From assembly GCA_040772045.1 (NCBI GenBank), contig JAXGYV010000002.1, positions 124,001 to 188,000 of the forward strand: 64,000 nt of DNA, in the 5' to 3' direction. Each line of letters starts with the position of its first letter. Positions within the stretch are counted from its first letter, which is position 1. Made by a program: the position numbers and the translations under genes. Below the pieces are notes generated by a model. That model had not been told where the DNA came from and ran no database searches. It saw nothing but the letters and a program-made list of their open reading frames with translations. Of the stretch, positions 29,834 to 37,860 are shown in pieces. The DNA is from JAXGYV01 sp040772045 (lineage in GTDB: Bacteria > Actinomycetota > Thermoleophilia > UBA2241).

Positions 29834-31216
29834 CTAATCCCGCACCGCTACGCACGCACTGCCAGACGCAACGGAGCCGCGGCCGCAGATGAAGACACCT
29901 GAGTGGAGTTGCCGAAGTAGGATGTGGGGCCGGTAGCAACTCAGCCCTCGTCGGCGACCTCTTCTTCCTGCTCCTCTTCCAGATCGAGCCTCCCCGCTGG
30001 CCGCCGCCGAGTTCGGCATTTCAAGGATGTTTCGACATCGAACAGTGCTGACGATGCCCCGATTGTTCTCCGGGACTCCGTGCATCAGCGTGTTGACTTC
30101 GTATAGCGCTCGCGTGTCATCCAATATGCTCAGAATCCTCGCGGGTCGAGGTCGCGGCAGAGGGTTGATGTAGGGAATGTGCGTCAGTGAGAGAGCGGAG
30201 TCAAGACTCCACGGACTGCCCCGCTTGGGAAAGGAAGGAGGTTTGGGTTCGGGCGGAAGCTTGTGTCTGTCCATGAACTTCATACCTGCGGCCTGCAGCT
30301 CAAGCTGGACCTGAACATCTTTCGCTGGTGCCGACCCCACATTGGATATGCAGAAGACAAGGATCTTCGTGTGTTCCTTGACCCTCCGGAACAGCTCTCT
30401 GTCGTGGATGTACTCCTCATAGGCTGCGTAAACCTTGTCCAACTGCGCGTTGTACGCCGGCGTGAATGCCTCGGCCAGGTCTGCCACCTTGATACTCAAC
30501 GCTCCACCCAGCTTCGAGCTCTCGCCAGATCGGTGGACACCTAGCTTCGGGTGGTCCTCGCGCAGCGTTGCCAGCTCGGCCTGCATATCGGCCTCGGCTA
30601 TCGGCTGGAAGTGTGGCCGCTCGATCTCGAATATGCGCCCCGGGCTGGATGAGCTGACCTCTATCCTGGCAATCCTTTGCTGTTGCCTGAGAATCTCTAC
30701 ATCGCGCCGCAACTGAGCAAGCTCGGAGTCGGGCGGCATTCGCAGCCGTTGGCGTTCATCGAGAAGTTGCCATCGCAAGCCCAGGGCATCGGCTCGGCTT
30801 GTCATGTTGTAGTCGATGGTTACGATGCAGCACGCTCCGCGCTTGCGCTGAGGGTGTGCAAGTACCGTGGCAAGAAACCGATCATCCTGCCAATCGCGGC
30901 TTAGCTCGTGCTCCTCATACACGTTGGGCGCCGGCAATTGGGCGAACTCAATGGACGTGTTATCTCTGAATCGGACCGAGCTTTCCCCGGTCCGTATCTT
31001 GTGAAGGGTTCTGGCTCGTTTTCGCGCCCGCGAGCGCAATGCCGATGGACCCTCATGGGTCTTCTTGTCCAATTCAGCCAAGATTGAGCCTCCGATCACG
31101 AGTGTGACACGGTCTGCTCCCGTCAGACTGCACCAGGGGATTTCGTGCATTGCTCTACCGTGCAGAAGCACGTTGGTGTCCGGAAAGACGTAGACGTGAG
31201 GGAGCGCATCGGCCAC
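29834..31216 (-). CDS. PIN-domain ribonuclease-like protein, probably frameshifted near the C terminus
   Basis: 460 residues as open. The N-terminal 140 form a PIN domain: the first acidic residue in VFPDTNVLLHG near residue 13, ELDKK near 48, WQDDRF near 107, and IVTIDYNMTSRA near 132. A central region with a coiled stretch is followed by LVFCISNVGSAPAKDVQV, a fold I do not know. From about 30045 the frame becomes Arg-Gly-rich and unconvincing; the other frame gives ALFDVETSLKCRTRRRPA and then an acidic tail, LDLEEEQEEEVADEG, with a stop at 29941. The original protein was therefore probably longer by a different tail. Start is a GTG at 31216; no clear ribosome site. It is divergent from the excisionase gene 37 bp away. 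Confidence 0.62.
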   Translation of the reverse strand: MADALPHVYVFPDTNVLLHGRAMHEIPWCSLTGADRVTLVIGGSILAELDKKTHEGPSALRSRARKRARTLHKIRTGESSVRFRDNTSIEFAQLPAPNVYEEHELSRDWQDDRFLATVLAHPQRKRGACCIVTIDYNMTSRADALGLRWQLLDERQRLRMPPDSELAQLRRDVEILRQQQRIARIEVSSSSPGRIFEIERPHFQPIAEADMQAELATLREDHPKLGVHRSGESSKLGGALSIKVADLAEAFTPAYNAQLDKVYAAYEEYIHDRELFRRVKEHTKILVFCISNVGSAPAKDVQVQLELQAAGMKFMDRHKLPPEPKPPSFPKRGSPWSLDSALSLTHIPYINPLPRPRPARILSILDDTRALYEVNTLMHGVPENNRGIVSTVRCRNILEMPNSAAASGEARSGRGAGRRGRRRGLSCYRPHILLRQLHSGVFICGRGSVASGSACVAVRD

Positions 31217-31253
31217 TATGTGGACATTCTAGCCTGCGAGAGAGGGGAGCCCA

Positions 31254-31682
31254 ATGAACAGCACTGCCAGCGAACTCGGTCCGATCATCGACAACCTCGA
31301 AACAGCCTTGAAGTCAGCGCACGCGGCCCAGGTTGCGGCCCTGGAAGCGTTGCGGAAGTTGGCCAAGCAAGCCGACTATCAGCCGGGCGGCGCAGAGTGG
31401 GACTGGGAGCTGGATGGCAGCGGTTTGGAAGGGATTCCCTCCGACATAGGACTGCTGACCGTCAAGGAGGTCGCCGCCTTTCTACGCATTTCGCAAACAC
31501 AGGCCTACGAGCTCATACATAGGCGGCAGCTACCGCACCTACGACTTGGCAACGGCTACCGAGTCAGTCGACGCCAGCTTGTCGCTTTCATGCGCGGCAT
31601 GACCGCCGACCAGTTCGACGAGCTGATCAGGCGCAGGGTGGATGAGCAGTATGGAGACGAAGGCCGGCTGCGCAGGAGATGA
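31254..31682 (+). CDS. excisionase-family DNA-binding protein
   Basis: 142 residues. A helical N-terminal region of about 60 residues leads to a MerR-like winged-helix excisionase domain (HTH_17): LLTVKEVAAFLRISQTQAY, then ELIHRRQLPHLRLGNGYRVSRRQL. This domain is common in integrative elements and phages, where the protein directs excision. The ATG at 31254 follows GAGAGGGGAG. Its stop overlaps an ATG (31679) opening MSRRRRRS, which resembles the first residues of many phage-type integrases; the frame loses all character immediately afterwards. It lies next to the tmRNA gene, a common target of integrases. Confidence 0.72.
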   Translation: MNSTASELGPIIDNLETALKSAHAAQVAALEALRKLAKQADYQPGGAEWDWELDGSGLEGIPSDIGLLTVKEVAAFLRISQTQAYELIHRRQLPHLRLGNGYRVSRRQLVAFMRGMTADQFDELIRRRVDEQYGDEGRLRRR

Positions 31683-31730
31683 GTCGACGACGCCGCCGGT
31701 CGGTGATGAATGAGGGGTCAGAATCGGTCT

Positions 31731-31768
31731 GCGGGCTGCCGGTCCCTATACCCCAGAGTATCGTCGAA
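31731..31768 (+). repeat. short diverged repeat, copy 2 (partner 29769-29806)
   Basis: See the copy at 29769-29806. This one lies between the excisionase gene and the 3' end of the tmRNA gene. The six mismatches fall mainly at third codon positions of the shared frame, so the repeat looks like a small conserved coding segment. Confidence 0.55.
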
Positions 31769-31777
31769 ATGACAATA

Positions 31778-32132
31778 TGGTGGAGGCGGCGGGAATCGAA
31801 CCCGCGTCCACGAGCGCCCGGGCGGAGTATCTACAAGCTTAGCCGGCGCTTTTCTTCTCGCTCACCGGCCCCGCGTCGGCCGGGTCCGGCTCGCCAGCCC
31901 CGAGAGCTCTCGGGCGCGGTGTGTCGGGGCAAGCCCACCGCGCCCCAGTCCGTCGAGCGACGCCACGACCCCGGCTACGGACCCACCGGGCGTGACGGGT
32001 TGCCTAGTTAGGCAGCCAGCGCGAGAGTTCTATTCTCGGCAGGTATTTGTTTCCGGCAGTTTAACGAGGCCACCGGACCTCGGCTTGCTGCTCCGACCAA
32101 GGATCCACCCATGTCGAGACCTTTTCGCCCCC
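31778..32132 (-). ncRNA. ssrA: transfer-messenger RNA
   Basis: Minus-strand gene of about 355 nt. The 5' end GGGGGCG pairs with the 3' segment CGCCUCC to form a 7 bp acceptor stem (one G-U), with encoded CCA at 31780-31778. The T arm has GGTTCGATTCC. The resume codon starts the tag AENRTLALAA followed by TAA; the tag ends LALAA, a typical ClpXP degron. The rest of the molecule contains pseudoknot-like GC-rich segments. tmRNA with SmpB rescues stalled ribosomes. Plus-strand open frames reading RRESNPRP across the 3' end are artefacts of this gene. Confidence 0.95.
32008..32040 (-). other. tmRNA proteolysis-tag reading frame
   Basis: Eleven codons from the resume GCC to the stop TAA encode A-E-N-R-T-L-A-L-A-A. 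It is preceded by a conserved tmRNA-like region. Confidence 0.9.
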
Positions 32133-32164
32133 ACTGGGCACGACCTATGGTCGCTGCATTCATG

Positions 32165-32173
32165 AGTGTACCA
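32165..32173 (-). promoter_or_regulatory. possible extended -10 promoter of ssrA
   Basis: Minus-strand TGGTACACT is an extended -10 element about 32 nt upstream of the mature 5' end of tmRNA, which would leave a short leader for RNase P to remove. No good -35 is seen. Confidence 0.35.
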
Positions 32174-32247
32174 CCGCAGGAGGCAGGCCATGCCAAGGCG
32201 CAACCTGCCTCCTGTGGTGAACGCGAGAGAACGCGGTACTAGGCCGT

Positions 32248-32601
32248 TTACTCCTCGACCGCTTGTACTTCGCGCCTGTCGCGGCGCTTGAAGTACATGT
32301 TGCGGCAGAGGAGGCCTTCATCGGTCTGGTAGCAGCTCTGCACAGCGACTGAGCAATGAGGTAACGGCTGACGCGAAACCTTGACCACGCCGAACCCACC
32401 CTTGGTGCGCTCGATGTCCTGGAAGCGTTTCAGCTCGATCTCGTGTGCGAAGACCTTCTGGATACACCCAAAGAACGTCTTCCCATCTTCCTGGAACGAG
32501 TACAGGAAGCGACAGTTCATGCTCAGACAGGCGGCTGGGTAGACCACTTTCTCGCAGAGGGCCGAGCACTCATGGCACTCGAGCATCTCTTCATCCAACA
32601 A
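32248..32601 (-). CDS. small conserved-looking Cys-rich protein
   Basis: 117 residues with nine cysteines, six of them in the first 29 residues in a pattern like CHECSALC...C...C, which suggests zinc or iron-sulfur binding. No TM segment. TTG at 32601 follows AGGAGG by six bases, so it is a better start than the ATG six codons later. I do not recognise a family; the pattern resembles short conserved hypothetical proteins in actinobacteria. Confidence 0.65.
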   Translation of the reverse strand: MLDEEMLECHECSALCEKVVYPAACLSMNCRFLYSFQEDGKTFFGCIQKVFAHEIELKRFQDIERTKGGFGVVKVSRQPLPHCSVAVQSCYQTDEGLLCRNMYFKRRDRREVQAVEE

Positions 32602-32759
32602 GGACAGCCTCCTACATGAACGAGGCCGGCACTTTGCCGGCCCTCCCTGAGTTAGGGTAACAGACGAAAACCGTTTTGCCTAGGGGGTTCCCAACATATT
32701 TCTTGCGCTCTGTGCGTCCAATTGAACGGTGGGCGACGGCGCGAAGCAACGACGCCGCG

Positions 32760-32787
32760 TTGACACACTGCGTACGCACCCTAGACT
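32760..32787 (+). promoter_or_regulatory. promoter of cydAB
   Basis: TTGACA at 32760-32765 and TAGACT at 32782-32787 with a 16 bp spacer. It lies in the 400 bp gap before cydA; about 200 nt of leader follow with no structure that I could assign. Confidence 0.6.
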
Positions 32788-33005
32788 AGCCCCGCGACTT
32801 CCTCCTCATCCTGGTGAAACTAGGGCACGGGAGACGACGCGGCCTAGTCCGCGCCGCGCCCCGCTAGCTCCGCCGCGAGCGAGGACCACGCCGCGTCGCA
32901 CGAGAAAGGAGAACGTGGCAGAACACGGCGACCATCCACTGCCGACCGCCGAAACGCGGTCATGCCGCGCGGTGGCCATCACAGCACAGGAGGCATGGGG
33001 ACAGC

Positions 33006-34415
33006 ATGAGCGCTGAAATGCTCGCCCGCATCCAGTTCGCGTTCACGATCGGTTATCACTTCCTGATCGTGCCCCTCAGCATCGGGCTCGGCTTGATGAT
33101 CGTCATCGCTGAGAGCCGCTTCTACCGCAGCCGGCTGGAGAGCGATAGGGCGGCCTCCGACTTCTGGATCCGACTGTTCACCACCACGTTCGCCATCGGT
33201 GTGGCCACCGGCATCACCATGGAGTTCGCCTTCGGCGCCAACTGGGCCGCGTACTCACGCTTCGTGGGCGACATCTTCGGCGCGCCGCTGGCCGCCGAGG
33301 GCATCTTCGCCTTCTTCCTCGAATCGACCTTCCTGGGCGTTCTCCTCTTCGGACGTACACGAGTCAGCCCGAGGATCTACTACGCCTCGGCGTGGCTGGT
33401 CTTCATCGGATCAGCCCTCTCCGCCCTGTGGATCCTGATCGCCAACTCCTGGATGCACACGCCGCGAGGGTACACCGTCGAGAGCGGCAAGGCGGTGCTC
33501 ACCGACTTCTGGGCGGCCGCCTTCAACCCCTCTACGGCGCCACGCTACGTCCACACCCTGGTGGCTACCCTGATCGCCGGGGCGTTCCTGGTGGCTGGCA
33601 TCTCGGCGTGGTACCTGCTCAAGGGCCGTCATCTGGCGTTCGCGCGGCGCTACTTGGTCACCGGCCTCGTGGTCGGCCTCATCCTCTCCGCGGCCATGCC
33701 GTTCATCGGTCACTGGCACGCGCTCGAGGTGGCAGACGAACAACCCATGAAGATGGCGGCCTTCGAGAGCATCTACACCACCGGCGATCACGCCAAGCTC
33801 ACGCTTCTCGGCTGGGTAGGTACCGACGAGGCCGGTAACCCGCAGGCGAAAGGCCTCGCCGTGCCCAGCGGGTTGAGCCTAATGCTCGGCCTCAGCCCGA
33901 ACCATGTTGTCCCGGGGCTCGACCAGATCGCGGCCACCGACCGGCCGCCGCTGCAACTCACCTTCCAGGCCTACCACCTCATGATCGCGCTCGCCTTCTA
34001 CTTCGTCGCGCTCATGCTGGTGGCCCTCTTCTTCGTCTGGCGGCGGCGCATCGAGACCATGCGCTGGCTCCTCTGGCTCCTCGTGGTGTCCGCCCCCCTG
34101 CCGGTGCTGGCCAGTCAACTCGGCTGGATCGCCACCGAGGTCGGCAGGCAGCCGTGGATCGTCCAAGGCCTGCTCCGAACCGCGGACGCTATCTCCCCCA
34201 CCGTATCCGCAGGTGAGATAGCGCTCACCCTGGCTCTCTTCGTGGGTTTGTACGCCGCCCTCTTCGTGGGCTGGATGGCGATCTTCCTGCGCCTCATCCG
34301 GAAGGGGCCGGCGGACGGCGCCCAGCCGGCACCAAAGCAAGCAGCCGGCGTGGGTACGGCCACCGGCGACACGGGCGTGGCCACCGAAGCGCCCACGGCA
34401 CACGGCGAGGTTTAG
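33006..34415 (+). CDS. cydA: cytochrome bd oxidase subunit I
   Basis: 469-residue haem protein, the catalytic subunit of the quinol:O2 oxidoreductase in the cytoplasmic membrane. Visible are GYHFLIVPLSIGLG (His18, a haem ligand position), FGANWAAYSRFVGDIFGAPL, and the histidine of YVHTLVATLIAG near 180, VADEQPMKMAAFES, and the GRQPW signature near residue 380. The Q-loop between the middle helices is short. It lets the cell respire at low oxygen. The start ATG at 33006 follows AGGAGG. The C-terminal 35 residues are a Pro/Ala/Thr-rich tail. cydB begins 9 bp after its stop. Confidence 0.92.
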   Translation: MSAEMLARIQFAFTIGYHFLIVPLSIGLGLMIVIAESRFYRSRLESDRAASDFWIRLFTTTFAIGVATGITMEFAFGANWAAYSRFVGDIFGAPLAAEGIFAFFLESTFLGVLLFGRTRVSPRIYYASAWLVFIGSALSALWILIANSWMHTPRGYTVESGKAVLTDFWAAAFNPSTAPRYVHTLVATLIAGAFLVAGISAWYLLKGRHLAFARRYLVTGLVVGLILSAAMPFIGHWHALEVADEQPMKMAAFESIYTTGDHAKLTLLGWVGTDEAGNPQAKGLAVPSGLSLMLGLSPNHVVPGLDQIAATDRPPLQLTFQAYHLMIALAFYFVALMLVALFFVWRRRIETMRWLLWLLVVSAPLPVLASQLGWIATEVGRQPWIVQGLLRTADAISPTVSAGEIALTLALFVGLYAALFVGWMAIFLRLIRKGPADGAQPAPKQAAGVGTATGDTGVATEAPTAHGEV

Positions 34416-34424
34416 GAGGCTCCC

Positions 34425-35441
34425 ATGGCTCTGCAGATCACCTGGTTCGTCCTCATCGCCGTCCTGCTCGCCGGCTACGCCGTCCTCGACGGCTTCGACC
34501 TGGGGATTGGCGTCCTCTACCCCTTCCTGGCGCGCGACGAAGCAGAGCGCGGCGTCCTCAGAGGTATCATCGGCCCGGTCTGGGATGGCAACGAGGTTTG
34601 GCTGATCACCGGCGCCGGGGCGCTGTTCGCGGCCTTTCCGCCCGTGTACGCCATGGCGTTCAGCGGGTTCTACCTGGCGATCATGCTCGTCCTGTTCGGA
34701 CTGATCATGCGCGCCGTGAGCTTGGAGTTTCACCACCGCGATGAGAAACGGGCGCGCCTCTGGGACACGCTGTTCTTCGTCGGCAGCCTTCTCCCGGCGC
34801 TCCTGTTCGGCGTCGCCGTCGGCAACGTGGTCCGTGGCGTGCCGCTCGACGCCGCCGGCGACTACACGGGGACTTTCTGGCAGCTCCTCAACCCGTTCTC
34901 GCTGCTGATCGGGGTCACCGGCCTGAGCATGCTAGTCTCGCACGGAGCAGCGTGGGCGGCCGCCAAGACGCAGGGGGCTTTGCGAGCGCGCGCCCGGCAG
35001 ACGCAGGCGCGCTCGCACCTGCTGTTCATCGTTCTCCTCGTCGGTTCGACCATCTACGTGGCCATCGACCTCTCCGAGCGGCTGGAGAACGTCCTGAGCA
35101 ACCCGCTCGGCTGGCTACTCATCGCAATGCTACTGGCCAGCTTGGCCTTCGCCCGTCTGGCACTGCGACGGGCGCGCGACCTGCCGGCGTTCATCTGCTC
35201 GGCCCTGAGCATCGTCTCGCTCATCGGGATCGTCGCCGTCGGCAACTACCCGGCGATCGTGCCCGCCAGGGGATCCGCGCCACAGACCGCGCTGACCATC
35301 GAGGGTACCGCGTCGTCGGATCTGACCCTCACGGCCATGCTCATCGTGACGTGCGTCGGCATGCCACTCGTGCTCGCTTACACCATCTTCGTGTACCGCA
35401 CGTTCCGTGGCCGTGTGCAGACCGGCAGCATCGACTACTGA
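34425..35441 (+). CDS. cydB: cytochrome bd oxidase subunit II
   Basis: 338 residues, about eight to nine helices. The opening ITWFVLIAVLLAGYAVLDGFDLGIG and the block GPVWDGNEVWLITGAGALFAAFPPVYA are typical of CydB. It stabilises the haem subunit and binds no haem itself. A ribosome site AGGAGGCTCCC precedes the ATG. No cydCD or cydX-like gene is seen next to it. An inverted repeat after the stop probably ends the transcript. Confidence 0.92.
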   Translation: MALQITWFVLIAVLLAGYAVLDGFDLGIGVLYPFLARDEAERGVLRGIIGPVWDGNEVWLITGAGALFAAFPPVYAMAFSGFYLAIMLVLFGLIMRAVSLEFHHRDEKRARLWDTLFFVGSLLPALLFGVAVGNVVRGVPLDAAGDYTGTFWQLLNPFSLLIGVTGLSMLVSHGAAWAAAKTQGALRARARQTQARSHLLFIVLLVGSTIYVAIDLSERLENVLSNPLGWLLIAMLLASLAFARLALRRARDLPAFICSALSIVSLIGIVAVGNYPAIVPARGSAPQTALTIEGTASSDLTLTAMLIVTCVGMPLVLAYTIFVYRTFRGRVQTGSIDY

Positions 35442-35461
35442 GGAGGAACACCTGACAGAGC

Positions 35462-35489
35462 CGGTGCTCCCGCCAGAGGTGGAGCACCG
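35462..35489 (+). terminator. hairpin terminator after cydB
   Basis: CGGTGCTCC at 35462-35470 pairs with GGAGCACCG at 35481-35489, a perfect 9 bp stem with a 10 nt loop. No T tract; may serve the convergent gene as well. Confidence 0.5.
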
Positions 35490-35502
35490 TCAGAGGCGAC
35501 GC

Positions 35503-36522
35503 TCAGATATCCCAGTACCGGCACTGCGCCTGCCGCACGCGTTCCACGAGCTCGTACGTCCGCGAGCTGGCGGCGCCTATCGCCGGCGCACGCTCCTCGT
35601 ACAGGGCACGGAGCGTCGCCTCCACCGAGCGCCCAAGGGCGCTCAGTTGGTACCCGCCTTCTAGCGCCAGCGCCAGCTTGCCGTCCGCCGACTGCTGCGC
35701 CAGCCGCAAGCAGCGCAAGGCCATATGCGCATACCCGGCCTCGCTAACCCGCAGCCCCCCGATCGGGTCGTCGCGATGCGTGTCGTACCCGGCCGAGACC
35801 AGGAGCGCCTGGGGAGCGAACGCGGCGACGATGGGCTCTATGACCTGTGCGAACACTAGTGCCACATCGCCATCGCCGCTCCCCGCGGAGAGCGGGATGT
35901 TGACCGTGAAGCCCTCCCCCTCGCCAACCCCGCACTCGTCCAGCCAGCCCGTTCCGGGAAACAGCGGCCACTGGTGAAGCGAGACGTAGAGGACCTGCCG
36001 CTCGGCGAGAAAGGCGGCCTGCGTTCCGTTGCCGTGGTGCGCATCCCAGTCGACGATGGCGACCCGCTGGTAACCGGCGGCGAGCAGGGAGCGCGCGGCG
36101 ATGGCCACGTTGTTGAACAGGCAGAACCCCATGGCTCTGTCCGCCGTGGCATGATGACCGGGTGGACGGATCAGAGCGAAGGGCACCACGCCCTCGGACC
36201 AGAGAGTGAGCGCATCCAGCACGCCGCCGACCGCCAGCAGGGCAGTCTCGAAGCTCTGCGCGGACACGTACGTATCCGCGTCGATCCACTCGCCTCCCCG
36301 CATCTCGGCGGCCCGCTGGATGCGCTGTACCAAACCCGGCGTGTGCACCCGCAACAACTCGGAGGGGTCCGCCATAGACGGCGCAACTTCTCGGATATGC
36401 GGCCACAGATCGGACTGCCGCAGATGATCGACGATGGCGGGTATCCGCTCGGGCGATTCAGGATGATCACCTGTATCGTGAGCGGTGTAGCGCGGAGCCC
36501 ACACGATGGCGATGGCGGCCAT
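35503..36522 (-). CDS. histone-deacetylase-superfamily amidohydrolase
   Basis: 339-residue arginase/deacetylase-fold zinc amidohydrolase. Motifs: RPPGHHAT near residue 126, zinc ligands in VDWDAHHGNGTQ near 165, and SAGYDTHRDDP near 240. Bacterial members remove acetyl groups from polyamines or other small molecules (acetoin utilisation AcuC, acetylpolyamine amidohydrolase) or from proteins. ATG at 36522 after GGAGGTGCT. Its 5' end faces the carbamate kinase gene, so both promoters lie in about 230 bp. The substrate is unknown. Confidence 0.85.
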   Translation of the reverse strand: MAAIAIVWAPRYTAHDTGDHPESPERIPAIVDHLRQSDLWPHIREVAPSMADPSELLRVHTPGLVQRIQRAAEMRGGEWIDADTYVSAQSFETALLAVGGVLDALTLWSEGVVPFALIRPPGHHATADRAMGFCLFNNVAIAARSLLAAGYQRVAIVDWDAHHGNGTQAAFLAERQVLYVSLHQWPLFPGTGWLDECGVGEGEGFTVNIPLSAGSGDGDVALVFAQVIEPIVAAFAPQALLVSAGYDTHRDDPIGGLRVSEAGYAHMALRCLRLAQQSADGKLALALEGGYQLSALGRSVEATLRALYEERAPAIGAASSRTYELVERVRQAQCRYWDI

Positions 36523-36736
36523 AGCACCTCCTTCGGTCACGAGGAGGTCTTTCGCCGCGCCGCCGAGACGTGGTGCGGAACCACAAACGGCGGCGCCACA
36601 AGGCCTCCGGCTTGCGGTCACTGTAGCACACCGTGGTCAGGCTGGGCTGCGACACGGCGGAGGCCAGCACCGCGGCCCAGGGAGACGTCACCGGCCGCTT
36701 CCCGGCCGCCGCTGCCCAGCCTCCCTCTCCCTAACG

Positions 36737-36742
36737 TATAAT
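36737..36742 (+). promoter_or_regulatory. -10 element of a possibly leaderless carbamate kinase mRNA
   Basis: A consensus TATAAT is followed nine bases later by the ATG at 36752. No Shine-Dalgarno sequence lies before either candidate ATG. A -35 element is not obvious. Confidence 0.6.
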
Positions 36743-36751
36743 ATGTATGCA

Positions 36752-37711
36752 ATGAATCATGTCCCACAGCCAATCATCGTGGTGGCCCTCGGCGGCAACG
36801 CGATCCTGCAACCCGGGCAGGTAGGCAGCTTCGAGGAGCAGCTCGTCAATGTCGATAACTCGGCGCGGCGCATCGCCCAGCTGGCCACGAGCGGCTATCG
36901 CGTGATCGTGGTACACGGAAACGGTCCCCAGGTGGGCAACATCCTCATCCAGCAGGCAGCCGCGGAGAAGCTCGTGGCGCCCATGCCGATGGATGTCTGC
37001 GGCGCGCAGAGCCAGGGGCAGATCGGCTACATGCTCGAGCAGTGTCTCATCAACCACCTACGCCGCCTCGGCCCAGGACTTCCGGTGGTCACCGTGGTCA
37101 CTGAGACGGTGGTCGATGCTCACGATCCAGCCTTCGCCGATCCCAGCAAACCCGTGGGGCCTTTCTACTCGGAGGCACGCGCCAAGGAACTCGCCATCGA
37201 GTCCGGCTACGCCATGAAAGAGGATGCGGGCCGGGGGTGGCGCCGGGTCGTCCCATCTCCGGAGCCCATCGAGATCGTCCAGCTCACGGCCATTCGCGCC
37301 CTGGCGGAACAGGGCGTGCTGGTGATCTGTACCGGCGGCGGCGGCGTGCCGGTGCTTCGCTCTCGCGACGGCTCGCTCACCGGCGTCGCGGCCGTCATCG
37401 ATAAGGACCTCGCCGCCGCCCGACTGGCCAACGACATCGGCGCTACCGTCCTCCTGGTGCTCACCGACGTGCCCCAGGTCTACCTCGACTACAGGACAGC
37501 TACGCAGCGGCCACTCGATAAGGTCTCCGCCAGCGATATGGCAGCCTACCAAGCCGGCGGCCACTTCAAGGCCGGCAGCATGGGCCCCAAAGTCGAGGCC
37601 TGCCTCCGTGTAGCGCGCGCGGGAGGCGTCGGCATCATCGCTTCCCTGGTCCAGGTCCTCGAGGCCATAGAGGGACGAGCCGGAACGCACGTCGTGCCAG
37701 AGGATACGTAG
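36752..37711 (+). CDS. arcC: carbamate kinase
   Basis: 319 residues of the carbamate kinase family, converting carbamoyl phosphate and ADP to ATP and carbamate, usually the ATP-forming end of arginine or purine/allantoin fermentation. Blocks: VVALGGNAILQPGQ at the start, VVHGNGPQVGN near 50, MDVCGAQSQGQIGYML near 76, VICTGGGGVPV near 193, and AVIDKDLAAARLA near 214. Two ATGs are possible (36743 and 36752). The second is preferred because it sits at the expected transcription start after TATAAT, so the mRNA may be leaderless. No arcA, argF or ptc gene is near. Confidence 0.88.
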   Translation: MNHVPQPIIVVALGGNAILQPGQVGSFEEQLVNVDNSARRIAQLATSGYRVIVVHGNGPQVGNILIQQAAAEKLVAPMPMDVCGAQSQGQIGYMLEQCLINHLRRLGPGLPVVTVVTETVVDAHDPAFADPSKPVGPFYSEARAKELAIESGYAMKEDAGRGWRRVVPSPEPIEIVQLTAIRALAEQGVLVICTGGGGVPVLRSRDGSLTGVAAVIDKDLAAARLANDIGATVLLVLTDVPQVYLDYRTATQRPLDKVSASDMAAYQAGGHFKAGSMGPKVEACLRVARAGGVGIIASLVQVLEAIEGRAGTHVVPEDT

Positions 37712-37860
37712 CTCCCTCGCGAACACTCTCGTGAACACGCTCCGGCCACACTCCCGGCGCACTCCGCGCTCCGTGAACCGCGCGCCCGTTAGCTCCGTCT
37801 CTTCAGCAGCATCGATCACAGCGCGCCGCGACACCGACGGCGCCGGCCGGGGAGGGCACT

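Noticed and set aside
29769..31768. The 38 bp repeat as attachment sites
   Set aside because: It does not match the tmRNA 3' end and its mismatches are mainly codon-wobble, so att sites are less likely than coding remnants.
31679..32011. Plus-strand frame reading RRESNPRP
   Set aside because: It crosses the 3' part of the tmRNA gene; this peptide is a known product of translating tRNA-like sequences.
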